Of a DNA stretch of 64,000 nucleotides, positions 16,776-25,692 are shown one piece after another. The position numbers were made by a program, and so were the translations under genes. This DNA is from Akkermansia muciniphila. Its GTDB lineage: Bacteria > Verrucomicrobiota > Verrucomicrobiia > Verrucomicrobiales > Akkermansiaceae. The stretch lies in the NCBI RefSeq assembly GCF_030848305.1, contig NZ_CP114598.1:1674001-1738000 (forward strand), written 5' to 3'. The notes under the pieces were generated by a model. The model searched no databases. It was not told where the DNA came from and saw only the letters and a list, made by a program, of their open reading frames with translations. Numbering within the stretch: position 1 is the first letter of the stretch; the number at the start of each line of letters is the position of its first letter.

Positions 16776-17561
16776 GTGACGAAATTCAGACCATGCATTG
16801 ATTTACACGACGGGCGCGTGAAGCAGATTGTGGGGGGCACCCTGACGCAGGACGGCGCCTCATTGCGCACCAATTTCGTCTCCGACCGCGGCGCGGCATG
16901 GTATGCGGATTTGTACCGCAGGGACGGCCTGCGCGGCGGGCATGTGATCAAGCTGGGACCCGGGAACGACCTTGCGGCGCGGGAGGCTCTGGCGGCATGG
17001 CCGGGAGGTCTTCAGGTGGGCGGCGGCATGACGCCGGAGAACGCGGAGGAATGGATTTCCGCCGGGGCCAGCCATGTGATCGTTACCTCCTGCCTGTTTG
17101 ATGCGGAGGGAACGCTGCGGATGGACAGGCTGAAGGATCTTGTGTCCGCCGTGGGCGCGGAGCGGCTGGTGCTGGATTTGAGCTGCCGCAGGGTGCAAGG
17201 GGGCTGGGCCGTGGCCATGAACCGGTGGCAGACCCTGACGGAACTCCGGGTAACGGCGGAGACGCTGGATGTCCTGGCGGAACATTGCGCGGAATTTCTT
17301 ATCCATGCGGCGGATGTGGAAGGGCTCTGCACCGGCATTGACCGGGAACTGGTGAACATGCTGGGAAACTGGCGCCGCCTGCCCATGACGTATGCCGGAG
17401 GCATCAGCCGCATTCAGGATATTGACGAAATAGACGCTTTGAGCGGCGGAACCATGGATGCTACGGTGGGGAGCGCTTTGGATTTGTTCGGCGGAGGGTT
17501 GATCAGGTATGGGGACCTGGTGGCCAGGCAGCGCGGGAAGTCCCGTACGGAAACGGTATGA
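16776..17561 (+). CDS. hisA: Phosphoribosylformimino-AICAR-ribotide isomerase, eukaryotic type
   Basis: 261 residues starting at GTG 16776. It interconverts the ProFAR and PRFAR intermediates of histidine synthesis, an Amadori rearrangement on a TIM barrel. The N-terminus (FRPCIDLHDGRVKQIVGGTL) and motifs such as HVIKLGPGND, LQVGGGMTPEN, DLSCR, WQTLTEL and EFLIHAADVEGLCTGID are those of the fungal/plant HIS6 branch, not the usual bacterial HisA. The catalytic Asp is in CIDLHDG. It overlaps yggU by the ATGA tetranucleotide, so the two are coupled. hisB-hisH lie 16 kb away. Confidence 0.92.
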   Translation: MTKFRPCIDLHDGRVKQIVGGTLTQDGASLRTNFVSDRGAAWYADLYRRDGLRGGHVIKLGPGNDLAAREALAAWPGGLQVGGGMTPENAEEWISAGASHVIVTSCLFDAEGTLRMDRLKDLVSAVGAERLVLDLSCRRVQGGWAVAMNRWQTLTELRVTAETLDVLAEHCAEFLIHAADVEGLCTGIDRELVNMLGNWRRLPMTYAGGISRIQDIDEIDALSGGTMDATVGSALDLFGGGLIRYGDLVARQRGKSRTETV

Positions 17562-17848
17562 AACTGGCCCTGAAAGTTGTTCCCAACGCGAAGAAGAGCG
17601 AGGCCGTGGGGTGGGAGGATGATCCCCGTGCCGGCCGCGCGCTGAAGCTGCGCATTGCCGCTCCTCCCGTGGAAGGAAAAGCGAACAAGGCCGTCATCCT
17701 TTTCCTGTCCGCATGGCTGGATATTCCCCGGTCCTCCGTCAGTCTGCTGCGCGGGGAGTCCTCCCGCCTGAAAGTGGTGGAACTGCCGGACGGATGCGAA
17801 GGAAAACTTGCCCGACTGCTTTCTGATGCGGATGCTTCCGGCGTTTAG
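17558..17848 (+). CDS. YggU/DUF167 family protein
   Basis: 96 residues. The core LKLRIAAPPVEGKANKAVILFLSAWL matches the DUF167 family, including the Pro-Val-x-Gly-Lys-Ala-Asn-x-Ala motif. The family has a small alpha/beta fold; its function is unknown. Its start codon overlaps the hisA stop (ATGA), a sign of coupled translation. It ends 134 bases before grpE. Confidence 0.85.
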   Translation: MKLALKVVPNAKKSEAVGWEDDPRAGRALKLRIAAPPVEGKANKAVILFLSAWLDIPRSSVSLLRGESSRLKVVELPDGCEGKLARLLSDADASGV

Positions 17849-17947
17849 GGAAGCCGTGCGGAAGGCCGGCATTTTCTTTTCTGCGTAGATGGGTTGCATC
17901 AGGCGCGTTCATTACGCGTCAAACGTCATCCATGTCTTAGCACGCCG

Positions 17948-17976
17948 TTGACGCATCCGGTAAAAGAATTTACATT
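17948..17976 (+). promoter_or_regulatory. Candidate promoter of grpE
   Basis: TTGACG (17948-17953), a 17-base spacer and TACATT (17971-17976) fit sigma-70 boxes well. The grpE ATG begins 6 bases after the -10 box, so initiation would fall at or near the start codon, giving a leaderless message. No CIRCE inverted repeat is present. Confidence 0.5.
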
Positions 17977-17982
17977 GTCCGC

Positions 17983-18537
17983 ATGAGCGACGAAGAGAAA
18001 GAGAAAAACGCGGAAGCGGAAGAGCTGGAAGCGCAGGAACAGGCTCAGAATGCTCCTGCCGAGGGGAAGGAAGCGGAACCTTCCCTGGAAGAGGAATTGC
18101 TTAAATGGAGGGATGCCGCCATGCGCACCGCCGCGGAATATGATAATTACCGCAAGCGCATGGTGAAGGAAAAGGAAGAATGCGCCAAGTTCGCCAACCA
18201 GCGCCTGCTGGAAGAACTTCTTCCCGTCATTGATAATTTTGAAATGGGCATGGCCGCCGCCAGCGCAGATGCCTCCTCCATGATTTACATCGGCATGAGC
18301 ATGGTGAAGAAGCAGCTGGACGAATTTCTCGCCGGCAATGGCGTGAGCGCCGTGGATCCTGTGGTGGGAAGCATGTTTGACCACGCCACGGAGGAGGCCC
18401 TTCAGCGGGAACCCTCCGACCAGCCGGAAGGCACCGTATTGCGCGTTATCCGCAAGGGGTATATGCTGAAGGACAGGCTCCTGCGCCCGGCGAACGTGGT
18501 TGTCGCCCATACTCCGGAACCCGAACCGCAAGTCTGA
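17983..18537 (+). CDS. grpE: Nucleotide exchange factor GrpE
   Basis: 184 residues. An acidic disordered N-terminus (about 1-45) leads to the long dimerising helix (WRDAAMRTAAEYDNYRKRM, about 46-65) and the C-terminal beta domain with DPVVGSMFDHATEEALQREP. GrpE releases ADP from DnaK and works with DnaJ in the cytoplasm. It sits directly before dnaJ (23-base gap); dnaK is not in the window. Confidence 0.95.
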   Translation: MSDEEKEKNAEAEELEAQEQAQNAPAEGKEAEPSLEEELLKWRDAAMRTAAEYDNYRKRMVKEKEECAKFANQRLLEELLPVIDNFEMGMAAASADASSMIYIGMSMVKKQLDEFLAGNGVSAVDPVVGSMFDHATEEALQREPSDQPEGTVLRVIRKGYMLKDRLLRPANVVVAHTPEPEPQV

Positions 18538-18560
18538 CCGTTTTTTAACATTCACGCCAC

Positions 18561-19718
18561 ATGGCTAAAAAAGATTATTACGAGATTCTCGGCGTTTCCA
18601 AGGACGCTACTGACGATGAGATTAAGAAGGCTTATCGCAAGCTGGCTTTAAAGTACCATCCGGACCGCAATCCGGACGACCCGTCCGCAGAAGAAAAGTT
18701 CAAGGAACTGGGAGAGGCCTATGAGGTGCTTTCCGATGCGGACAAAAGGGCTGCCTACGATCGCTTCGGCCATGCCGCCTTTGAACAGGGCGGCCCCGCC
18801 GCGGGCGGCGGTTATGCCGGGGGCGGGTTCCAGGACCCGATGGATATTTTCGCCCAGATGTTTTCCGGCATGGGCGGTTTTGCGGATATGTTTGGGGGCG
18901 CCGGCCGCGGCGGCCAGAAAAGGTCCACTAAAAGGCCCGGCTCCGATTTGCGCTATGACCTGGACATCACGCTGGAAGAGGCCGCGAAGGGCTGTACCAA
19001 GAAACTTGAAATTGAGCGTCTGGTGACCTGCAAGACCTGCCACGGCACCGGGGCCAGGGATGGAAAGGAAGCGTTCAAATCCTGTCCTACCTGCCAGGGG
19101 CGCGGCATCATTACCCAGCAGAGCGGCTTTTTCGTCCAGCAGTCCACCTGCCCCACCTGCCACGGCACCGGGGAAATCATCTCGGATCCATGCCCCGTCT
19201 GCCGCGGGGAAGGGCGCGTCAGGGAGGATTCCCACATCACCATCCGTATTCCTGCGGGCGTTGCCACGGGCAGCCAGCTCCGCATCGCCGGGGAAGGGGA
19301 TGCCGGGGTGCATGGCGGCCCTACCGGGGATCTGCACGTGTTCATTGACGTCAAACCGCACGATATTTTCCAGAGGGAAGGCAATGACCTGAGCTGCACG
19401 GTTCCGGTGCCGCTTTCCCTGGCTGTCTCCGGCGGCAAGCTGAAGGTCCCCACGCTGGAAGGCGCGGCCACCATCAAGCTGCCGGAAGGAACGCAGAACG
19501 GCATGATCTTTCGTCTGCGCGGCAAGGGGGTAAAGGCCCTTCGCAGTTCGGACGTGGGGGATATGCTGGTGGAGGTGGAAGTGGAAATCCCCTCCCGGCT
19601 GACCAAGGAGCAGATGGATAAACTGAACGCGTTTGCTTCTGCTCTGGATGAAAATCGCAATCAGCCGGCTTGCGTGGAGTTTGCCGACAAGGCGGCGCGT
19701 TACCTGAAGAGCAAATAA
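18561..19718 (+). CDS. dnaJ: Chaperone DnaJ
   Basis: 385 residues. The J domain is at 1-70 with the HPD motif ([20 protein letters not shown]), followed by a Gly/Phe-rich linker. The zinc-finger region has four CxxCxGxG repeats: [24 protein letters not shown] and CPVCRGEG. The C-terminal substrate-binding domains follow. It stimulates the DnaK ATPase and delivers clients. It follows grpE and precedes rsmE, probably as one operon. Confidence 0.97.
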   Translation: MAKKDYYEILGVSKDATDDEIKKAYRKLALKYHPDRNPDDPSAEEKFKELGEAYEVLSDADKRAAYDRFGHAAFEQGGPAAGGGYAGGGFQDPMDIFAQMFSGMGGFADMFGGAGRGGQKRSTKRPGSDLRYDLDITLEEAAKGCTKKLEIERLVTCKTCHGTGARDGKEAFKSCPTCQGRGIITQQSGFFVQQSTCPTCHGTGEIISDPCPVCRGEGRVREDSHITIRIPAGVATGSQLRIAGEGDAGVHGGPTGDLHVFIDVKPHDIFQREGNDLSCTVPVPLSLAVSGGKLKVPTLEGAATIKLPEGTQNGMIFRLRGKGVKALRSSDVGDMLVEVEVEIPSRLTKEQMDKLNAFASALDENRNQPACVEFADKAARYLKSK

Positions 19719-19740
19719 GGTCCGTTTCCCTTTTTCAGAC

Positions 19741-20478
19741 ATGGCCCGCTTTTTTCTTCCGCCTTCCGAATGGGCTGCTTCCGCCTGGGAGCTGCGGGGG
19801 GATGAGGCGCACCATGCCGCCAAGGTTCTGCGTCTGAAGCAGGGTGACTCCTGCATCGTTTTTGACGGTTGCGGCCGTGCCGCCCGCGCTGTGGTGGCGG
19901 AACCGCCGCGCAGTTCCGGCGTGTTGCTGGTTCCGGGGGAGGAGTGTCCTCCTTCTCCCCCCGTGGCCCATTTGACGCTGTGCCAGGCTGTTCCCAAGGG
20001 CGCCAACATGGATCTCATTATTCAAAAGTCCGTGGAACTGGGTGTTTCTGCCATTATCCCGCTCGTGACGGATCGCACGATCGTGCGCCTGAATGCCCGG
20101 GAGGCTGAGGCCAAAAGGCAGAAATGGCAGCGCATTGCCCTGGAGGCCTGCAAGCAGTGCGGCCAGAACACGCTGCCTGAAGTGGCGCTTCCCGTTCCCT
20201 TCGCGGAATGGCTGCGCTGCGGAATTCCGGAAGGACTGAATATTATCGCCTCTCTGGTGCCCGGAGTGCGGCCGGTCAGGGAGGTGCTGGAGGCTGCCCG
20301 TTCCCGTTCCATTCGGCACGCTTCTCTGCTGGTGGGGCCGGAGGGCGATTTTACGGACCGGGAGACGGCCATGGCGTTGGAAGCGGGGTTTGCTCCTGTC
20401 ACGCTTGGCCCTATCGTTCTTCGGGTGGAGACGGCCGCCTTTTTCGGCCTGGCCGCCATGCGGTACGCTCTGGACTAA
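19741..20478 (+). CDS. rsmE: 16S rRNA (uracil-1498-N3)-methyltransferase RsmE
   Basis: 245 residues. The C-terminal SPOUT-fold motifs LLVGPEGDFTDRET and TLGPIVLRVETA form the SAM-binding knot. The N-terminus (MARFFLPPSEWAASAWELRG) includes the DEAHHAAKVLRLKQGD segment of the RsmE PUA-like domain. It methylates U1498 of 16S rRNA in the small subunit. It lies 22 bases after dnaJ, an arrangement common in bacteria. Confidence 0.93.
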   Translation: MARFFLPPSEWAASAWELRGDEAHHAAKVLRLKQGDSCIVFDGCGRAARAVVAEPPRSSGVLLVPGEECPPSPPVAHLTLCQAVPKGANMDLIIQKSVELGVSAIIPLVTDRTIVRLNAREAEAKRQKWQRIALEACKQCGQNTLPEVALPVPFAEWLRCGIPEGLNIIASLVPGVRPVREVLEAARSRSIRHASLLVGPEGDFTDRETAMALEAGFAPVTLGPIVLRVETAAFFGLAAMRYALD

Positions 20479-20499
20479 GTTTTTTCCATACGCATTCCC

Positions 20500-21492
20500 A
20501 TGTTCAAGAATATCATTTTCGACTGGTCCGGCACTTTGGTGGATGACCTGGCCCTGACGCTGGACGCCTCCAACTACGTTTTTTCCCAATACGGGAAACC
20601 CTGCATGAACAGGGATGAATTCCGCGCGGAATTCCAGCTCCCCTATCCGGACTATTATGCCCGGGTGCTGCCCCACGCGGATCTGGATGAACTGGAAGAC
20701 CATTTCCGGTACGCCTTCCGCGTTTCCAACGCTCCGGTGGAAGTGCTGCCAAATGCCCGGGAATTCCTGGAATTCTGCCGCGCGCGCGGCGTGCGCTGCT
20801 TTATTCTTACCAGCGTGGACGCCAAAGAGTTTGATATCCAATGCAGGGAACTGGGCATGATGGAATATTTTGAAGCCATTCACGCTGGCATCCGCCATAA
20901 GGATGCCCACATTCATACCCTGCTGGCCCAGCACGGTCTGCATGCCCATGAAACCGCATTTATCGGGGACATGCAGCATGATGTGGAAACGGCCCATCAC
21001 GCAGGCATCACATCCATTGCCGTCCTGACCGGCTATAATGACGCTGCGCAGCTTTCCAAGGCCAAACCGGACATGATTGTTCCGGACCTGCTTGTTCTGC
21101 GCACGCTGATGCGCCGTTACGCGCTCCCTTCCGATACGCAGGATTCCATTAACATCAACGGTCTTGAACTGGATACCTTCATCGGCGTTCCGGACGAGGA
21201 GCGCGCTTCCATGCAGACCCTGAAAGCGGACATCACTTTTTATCCGGAGGAGGCCTTGTCCGGACTGAACGATGATTTTTCCAGAACCGTCTGTTATGAT
21301 TCCATGGCCCGTGCGCTCCGGGCGGAGGCCATGGCGCGCCCGCGCAAGCTGGTGGAAACGCTGGCGGAGGATATGGGAAACGTTTGCCTGAAGGAGTTCG
21401 GCGCGCGGCACGTGGTTGTTACTCTGCGCAAGTTCATCCTGCCGCGGACGGACAGCGTTTCCGTAACGGTGCATGTTTCCCGTCACCGGTAG
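20500..21492 (+). CDS. Fusion of a HAD-family phosphatase and a FolB-like dihydroneopterin aldolase
   Basis: 330 residues. Residues 1 to about 208 are a HAD hydrolase: FDWSGTLVDD with nucleophile Asp8, LTSVD motif II at 103-107, and motif IV GDMQHD (Asp157, Asp161). The second motif-I residue is Ser10, not Asp, as in phosphonatase-like members. Residues about 216-328 are FolB-like: INGLELDTFIGVPDEE, with Tyr266, Glu286 and Lys311 aligning with the catalytic Tyr, Glu and Lys of FolB. FolB cleaves dihydroneopterin to the pterin precursor of folate. The phosphatase may supply dihydroneopterin by removing phosphate; this is inference. It follows rsmE by 21 bases. Confidence 0.8.
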   Translation: MFKNIIFDWSGTLVDDLALTLDASNYVFSQYGKPCMNRDEFRAEFQLPYPDYYARVLPHADLDELEDHFRYAFRVSNAPVEVLPNAREFLEFCRARGVRCFILTSVDAKEFDIQCRELGMMEYFEAIHAGIRHKDAHIHTLLAQHGLHAHETAFIGDMQHDVETAHHAGITSIAVLTGYNDAAQLSKAKPDMIVPDLLVLRTLMRRYALPSDTQDSININGLELDTFIGVPDEERASMQTLKADITFYPEEALSGLNDDFSRTVCYDSMARALRAEAMARPRKLVETLAEDMGNVCLKEFGARHVVVTLRKFILPRTDSVSVTVHVSRHR

Positions 21493-21504
21493 GGAAGAGG
21501 TTTT

Positions 21505-23295
21505 CTACCGGATATCCACCGCTTTTTCTTCAGGGATCTTTTTTCCGTCTTTGGTGAAAGTGTTTTTCTCCGCCTTGACGCTGCCGGTATGGCGAGTGCG
21601 GATGGCGGTTCCGTTCTTGAGGTCAAACGTGTTTCCGGTAATAGTGATGTTCCGGTGAACCTCCCCTTCCGGCCGTGGGGCGTGCGGCACGATCTGGATG
21701 ACGGCTTCTCCGCATTGAATAAAGGTATTGCGGGAAATGGTCATATTCCTGACCACACCGGATTCATACCAGCCGGAGGCGTCATCTTCCACCAGGATGG
21801 CGGGCATGCCCGTTTTCTCAAACCGGCACCGTTCAACCAGCACCGGCTTCCTGGTGGTAAGCAGGAAGCCCCGGGTGGGAATGTGGCGGCATACCGTGTT
21901 GCTGATATGGACGGATGGCGTCCATGTGACGTTTTCCACAACATCATTAGGCTGGATGTTTTCGGGATTGGGATGTTGCAGCGTAAGTTCTATTTCCTTT
22001 TCATTGAGTTGGTTGACGCCGGAAACGGTATTGGATGCATAAGGCACCAGCGTGTTGCTGGAAACATAATCGATCCGGTCTCCTGGGGCAAAGGCGTCAA
22101 AGCCGAAGGTCTGGGGATGCATGAACCGGACGGTGATTTTATTGGGGGCCGGCCTGCCTACAATGCGCAAGTGGGTGCCATGAACATTGATGGCGTCGTC
22201 ATGGGAGGCTCCCAGCACGCAATCCTTGACGATGATTTTTCCCCTGCATCCGGAAAAGTGCAGATTATCCGCCCAGGATGAGTTGGTGCGGAGGGAGCGG
22301 GGGCGCGGAGCTATGTTCAAGCGGCTAAACATGATGTTCTCGCAGAACTGGGAAACGACGCCCATGCCGTGCATATAGTAAATATGGCAGTTATTCCAGA
22401 GGATGTTTTTGCTTCTGTATTGAAAGAAGCCGCAGCAGTCCCTGCGGGTATTGCGGTTCTGGTAGGATTGGCCCGGTTTCATGGTTGGGGAGCCTTCCTT
22501 GAACGTGATGCTGATTTTTCCGGGAGACAATTCTCTGATGACTGTTTTCCCGGGGTCGAAGCGGCCTTGGAAAGTGCCGGAAGCGGAATCGAAAACTTTG
22601 GAATACCCTCCCATGCGGAATTCCCATCCGGGGCCGTGCCAGGTCAGGTTCCCATCTTTCACTGTGTACAGGATTCCGTCCGGAATAGTTGCTTTCATGG
22701 TATTCCCTTCAACTTCCGTAACCAGAAATTCTCCCATGGTCGGATGCAGGTAGTCAAAACCCAGGCCGTTCAGGGAAACGTTTTCCGCATGTTCCATGCA
22801 GACAAAGATGGCTTTTCCCTCCAGAAGGATGTCGGTGGCTCCCGGTTTTCCCTCCAGGCGTATGTTTTTGGCTTCCGTCAGGCGGACAGCCATGGCCTTG
22901 GGCTCGTTGGGCGCATCGTTGGTGTTGGAAATCTGCGGTTTTCCGGTAATCAGGGCACCGTGTTTGAAGATATGCCTGCCGGGCATGAACCGGATGGTGA
23001 CCGGGGACTGTTTGGAACCTTCCCCCATCAGTGCCAGGGAGACGGCGTGTTCCCCCGGATGGATGACGAGCGTATCTCCCCGCGCCATGATGAGGCGGTT
23101 GGCCGGAGCCATGCTTTTCCACGCCGTGGATGGGGACGTTCCCGGATTGCTGTCATTTCCCTTGTCCGGATTGATATGCCAGACATGGTTTCCTGCGGAT
23201 TGCGTGCGCTCCGCCCGTTCCGGATAATCCGCTGCCGGGCATGGCCCGGTTAGCGTTGCGAGAATAAAAAGCAGGAAGGCCACGGGGTTTTGCAT
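21505..23295 (-). CDS. Glycoside hydrolase family 110 alpha-galactosidase
   Basis: 596 residues from the ATG at 23295 (AGGAG lies 8 bases upstream), with a signal peptide (FLLFILATLTGPCPAAD). It is a right-handed beta-helix protein. The motif GASHDDAINVHGTHL (362-376) with the Asp pair at 366-367, DNLHFSGCRG (343-352) and GMGVVSQFCENIMF (310-323) match GH110. This family removes terminal alpha-1,3-linked galactose, as in the blood-group B epitope or linear alpha-Gal. It would trim host glycans outside the cell. It converges with the HAD-FolB gene. Confidence 0.85.
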   Translation of the reverse strand: MQNPVAFLLFILATLTGPCPAADYPERAERTQSAGNHVWHINPDKGNDSNPGTSPSTAWKSMAPANRLIMARGDTLVIHPGEHAVSLALMGEGSKQSPVTIRFMPGRHIFKHGALITGKPQISNTNDAPNEPKAMAVRLTEAKNIRLEGKPGATDILLEGKAIFVCMEHAENVSLNGLGFDYLHPTMGEFLVTEVEGNTMKATIPDGILYTVKDGNLTWHGPGWEFRMGGYSKVFDSASGTFQGRFDPGKTVIRELSPGKISITFKEGSPTMKPGQSYQNRNTRRDCCGFFQYRSKNILWNNCHIYYMHGMGVVSQFCENIMFSRLNIAPRPRSLRTNSSWADNLHFSGCRGKIIVKDCVLGASHDDAINVHGTHLRIVGRPAPNKITVRFMHPQTFGFDAFAPGDRIDYVSSNTLVPYASNTVSGVNQLNEKEIELTLQHPNPENIQPNDVVENVTWTPSVHISNTVCRHIPTRGFLLTTRKPVLVERCRFEKTGMPAILVEDDASGWYESGVVRNMTISRNTFIQCGEAVIQIVPHAPRPEGEVHRNITITGNTFDLKNGTAIRTRHTGSVKAEKNTFTKDGKKIPEEKAVDIR

Positions 23296-23393
23296 GCCGC
23301 AACTCCTACAGGAACACGGTTTTCGGGACAAGCATAATTCCCGCGGAGTTGAGAGAAAAACCGCAGCTTTTCCATGGCGCACCTGGGAGACCC

Positions 23394-24314
23394 CTATTTT
23401 TCATCCTTTCTGCCGGGGCGGGAAAGAAAGCCTACCAGCTTGTCATAATATGCCTTGGATTTGTCGTAGTAGGATTGGGGGTCAATATCCAGTTTGATGC
23501 GGAACAGGAGCCAGAGCTTGTGGAAGGTGTTGACGCGGTAGCGGATGTTGAAAATACGGAAGCCGCTCGCCTTCATTTTGTCCAGAATGGTATGGTAAAT
23601 GAGCGCCATGGCCTGCGCCGGAACAAGAGCGGCTTTGTCTTCCGGGCTGAGGAGGTTGTATTCCCTCTCCGCTTCCGCAAAGAAAGTTTCCGCCAGATCC
23701 GCTTCATACTTCAGCAGATCCTGAAGCCGGGGGGAATACACCCTGCAGCGCAGGTCTTCCAGAGTGTATCCAAAGCGGTCCATATCCTCCTTGGGCAAAT
23801 AAATGCGGTTGGACTTGCTGCAGTCTTCCGCCACATCCCGGATAATGTTCACCATTTGAAGGGCATGCCCCAGGGCAATCGCATACGGATAGGAAGCTTC
23901 TCCCGCCCCCATGATGCGGGCGGAGGTCAGTCCCACGCAACAGGCTACGCAGTAGGTGTAATCCAGAAGTTCATCACGGCTGCGGGGCTGCTGCTGGTTG
24001 ATGTCCGAACGGCAGCCTTCAATCAGGTGCAGCATGGGAGTAGTGTCCAGCTCCAAATCCTGGATAAGGGCTATGATGTCCTCTTCCAGTTCCGTCAGTT
24101 CCAGGCCTTCTCCGCCGTTGATGACCTCCACCCAGCGGTTCAATGCGTCGTGGCGTTCGCGGGGAGTCATGCCCGGTTCGTCCACGATATCGTCCACCGT
24201 GCGGCAGAAAGCGTAAAATTCCGCCATATGGCGGCGTTCTTCTTCAGGAAGGTCAATGAGGGCAAAGGCCAGGTTGGACTTGGCCTTGCTGGTGATGGTT
24301 TGGGCTTGAGTCAT
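23394..24314 (-). CDS. Squalene/phytoene synthase family protein
   Basis: 306 residues. The first aspartate-rich motif DDIVDE (41-46) and second motif NIIRDVAED, with the LGHALQMVNII lead-in, are those of head-to-head prenyl transferases. YAFCRTVDD matches the family lead-in. It joins two farnesyl or geranylgeranyl diphosphates. HpnC/HpnD-like squalene formation is possible, but no hopanoid or carotenoid genes are adjacent. It is the last gene of a minus-strand run with lepB and the glcD-like gene; GH110 follows 98 bases later. Confidence 0.82.
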   Translation of the reverse strand: MTQAQTITSKAKSNLAFALIDLPEEERRHMAEFYAFCRTVDDIVDEPGMTPRERHDALNRWVEVINGGEGLELTELEEDIIALIQDLELDTTPMLHLIEGCRSDINQQQPRSRDELLDYTYCVACCVGLTSARIMGAGEASYPYAIALGHALQMVNIIRDVAEDCSKSNRIYLPKEDMDRFGYTLEDLRCRVYSPRLQDLLKYEADLAETFFAEAEREYNLLSPEDKAALVPAQAMALIYHTILDKMKASGFRIFNIRYRVNTFHKLWLLFRIKLDIDPQSYYDKSKAYYDKLVGFLSRPGRKDEK

Positions 24315-24353
24315 GTCTTGACGGAGAAAACGTGCCTGCGAAAGGGATAAAAA

Positions 24354-25676
24354 TCATGGAATCAGGCCCCAGTGGGAAGTAAAGGGCCACAGGCAGAAGC
24401 TGGCGGGACCTACGATGTTGTATTGGCGGACGGGGCCCCAGTACCGGGAATCAAAGGAGTTTTCGCGGGTGGAATTGTCCCCCAGCGCCACGTATTCACG
24501 CAGATAGGGGCGTTTGCTGTCGTTGGACAGATGCACGGTCCCTCCCTCCGTGATGTAAGCTCTGCCGTCCAGCAGGCTCAGGGGGGCGGGAAGGGCCACG
24601 TAGCCGCAGGGCTGGTAGGGGGGCTTGCCGGAAGCGACCCCCTGGATAGTCCGTTCCGTGGCGGGTTTCCCGTTGACGATGAGCTGGGAGTCCTGAATGG
24701 AGAGGGTATCCCCCGGAATGCCGCAGAGGCGTTTGACGTAGTGGGTTCCTCCTTCCTGGCCGGTGCTGCTTCCCTTATTGGCGATGCCTTCGATGCCGCG
24801 TGTATCAAAGACGAAGACTTCCCCGCGTTCCGGCTTGCGGAAGTGGTAGGCCATTTTATTCACCACGATCAGGTCTCCGGCGTCAAAACGGGCATTGACG
24901 ATTGTGTCTCCGGGCAGATAGGTTCTGAACGGGGTGTGCCGTTCAGCTTCAAAGCGCGGCTCCTGATTGAGGAAGTAGCGGCGCGTTTCCGCTTCCGCCG
25001 CCGGGATTTCCAGCTTGGAGCCGTCATCGAAAATTACGTTGGTCACCGTGAGCAGGAGATACTTGGTGGCAGGTTCGAAGCGGACGATTTTCTTTTCCTT
25101 GGAGGCCGTTTCGTGCACATAGGAGCCGCCGTACAGGATCATGTCCCCGATTTTCTGCATCAGGGTGGGGCTCCCTTCCTGGGGAAGGGCGCGGATTCCG
25201 TTCAGGGAGGGCTGCATGGAACCGGTCGGGATGCGGAAGGGCTGGACTACGTAACAGCGCAAGCCCAGGAAAATGGCCAGAATCACGAACAGAACTTCCA
25301 CGTTTTCCGCCAGGGCGGAAGGAACCGCTCCGGGAATGGATTCCAGCGTGGATTCCAGTTTGGCGGTAACGGTTTCCGCCTGCTGCCTGTCACCCCGGTA
25401 AAGGGCCGTTTTCAGCAGGTCGCGGCTTTCTTCAAACTCCGCCAGGCGTTCGGGAGGCAGAAGGTCGCGATTGTAATTGATATAGCGGCGCACTGTTTTC
25501 AGGGCCATACGCCCTTTCCGGCGCCATTTGGGCGTGAACCAGGCCAGAGGATGATCCAGAATAAACACCAGAACGGCGTCTGCAACCGGGAAGCAATCGT
25601 AAAGGGCAGCTAGGATGGACTTGTGCGGGCTATTCATGAAGTACGGCATCCATGATGCCCCGTCCGGAGGCGTCAT
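24354..25676 (-). CDS. lepB: Signal peptidase I
   Basis: 440 residues from the ATG at 25676; in-frame ATGs at 25649 and 25637 are alternatives. A membrane helix lies around 127-141 (VEVLFVILAIFLGLR). The catalytic Ser153 is in PTGSMQPSL and Lys315 in THYVKRLCGIPGD; the box GDNSTRENSFDSRYWGPV is conserved near the end. It removes signal peptides from exported proteins. The N-terminal 120 residues before the membrane helix are a family extension of unclear role. It sits between the glcD-like gene and the squalene synthase. Confidence 0.92.
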   Translation of the reverse strand: MTPPDGASWMPYFMNSPHKSILAALYDCFPVADAVLVFILDHPLAWFTPKWRRKGRMALKTVRRYINYNRDLLPPERLAEFEESRDLLKTALYRGDRQQAETVTAKLESTLESIPGAVPSALAENVEVLFVILAIFLGLRCYVVQPFRIPTGSMQPSLNGIRALPQEGSPTLMQKIGDMILYGGSYVHETASKEKKIVRFEPATKYLLLTVTNVIFDDGSKLEIPAAEAETRRYFLNQEPRFEAERHTPFRTYLPGDTIVNARFDAGDLIVVNKMAYHFRKPERGEVFVFDTRGIEGIANKGSSTGQEGGTHYVKRLCGIPGDTLSIQDSQLIVNGKPATERTIQGVASGKPPYQPCGYVALPAPLSLLDGRAYITEGGTVHLSNDSKRPYLREYVALGDNSTRENSFDSRYWGPVRQYNIVGPASFCLWPFTSHWGLIP

Positions 25677-25692
25677 GGAAGTTTATTTTACG

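Noticed and set aside
17849-17982. CIRCE heat-shock operator before grpE
   Set aside because: A TTAGCAC half-site is present but the matching inverted half at the right spacing is not.
19735-21486. Long minus-strand open frame of about 583 codons
   Set aside because: It is antisense to rsmE and the HAD-FolB gene, which have clear motifs; it shows none.
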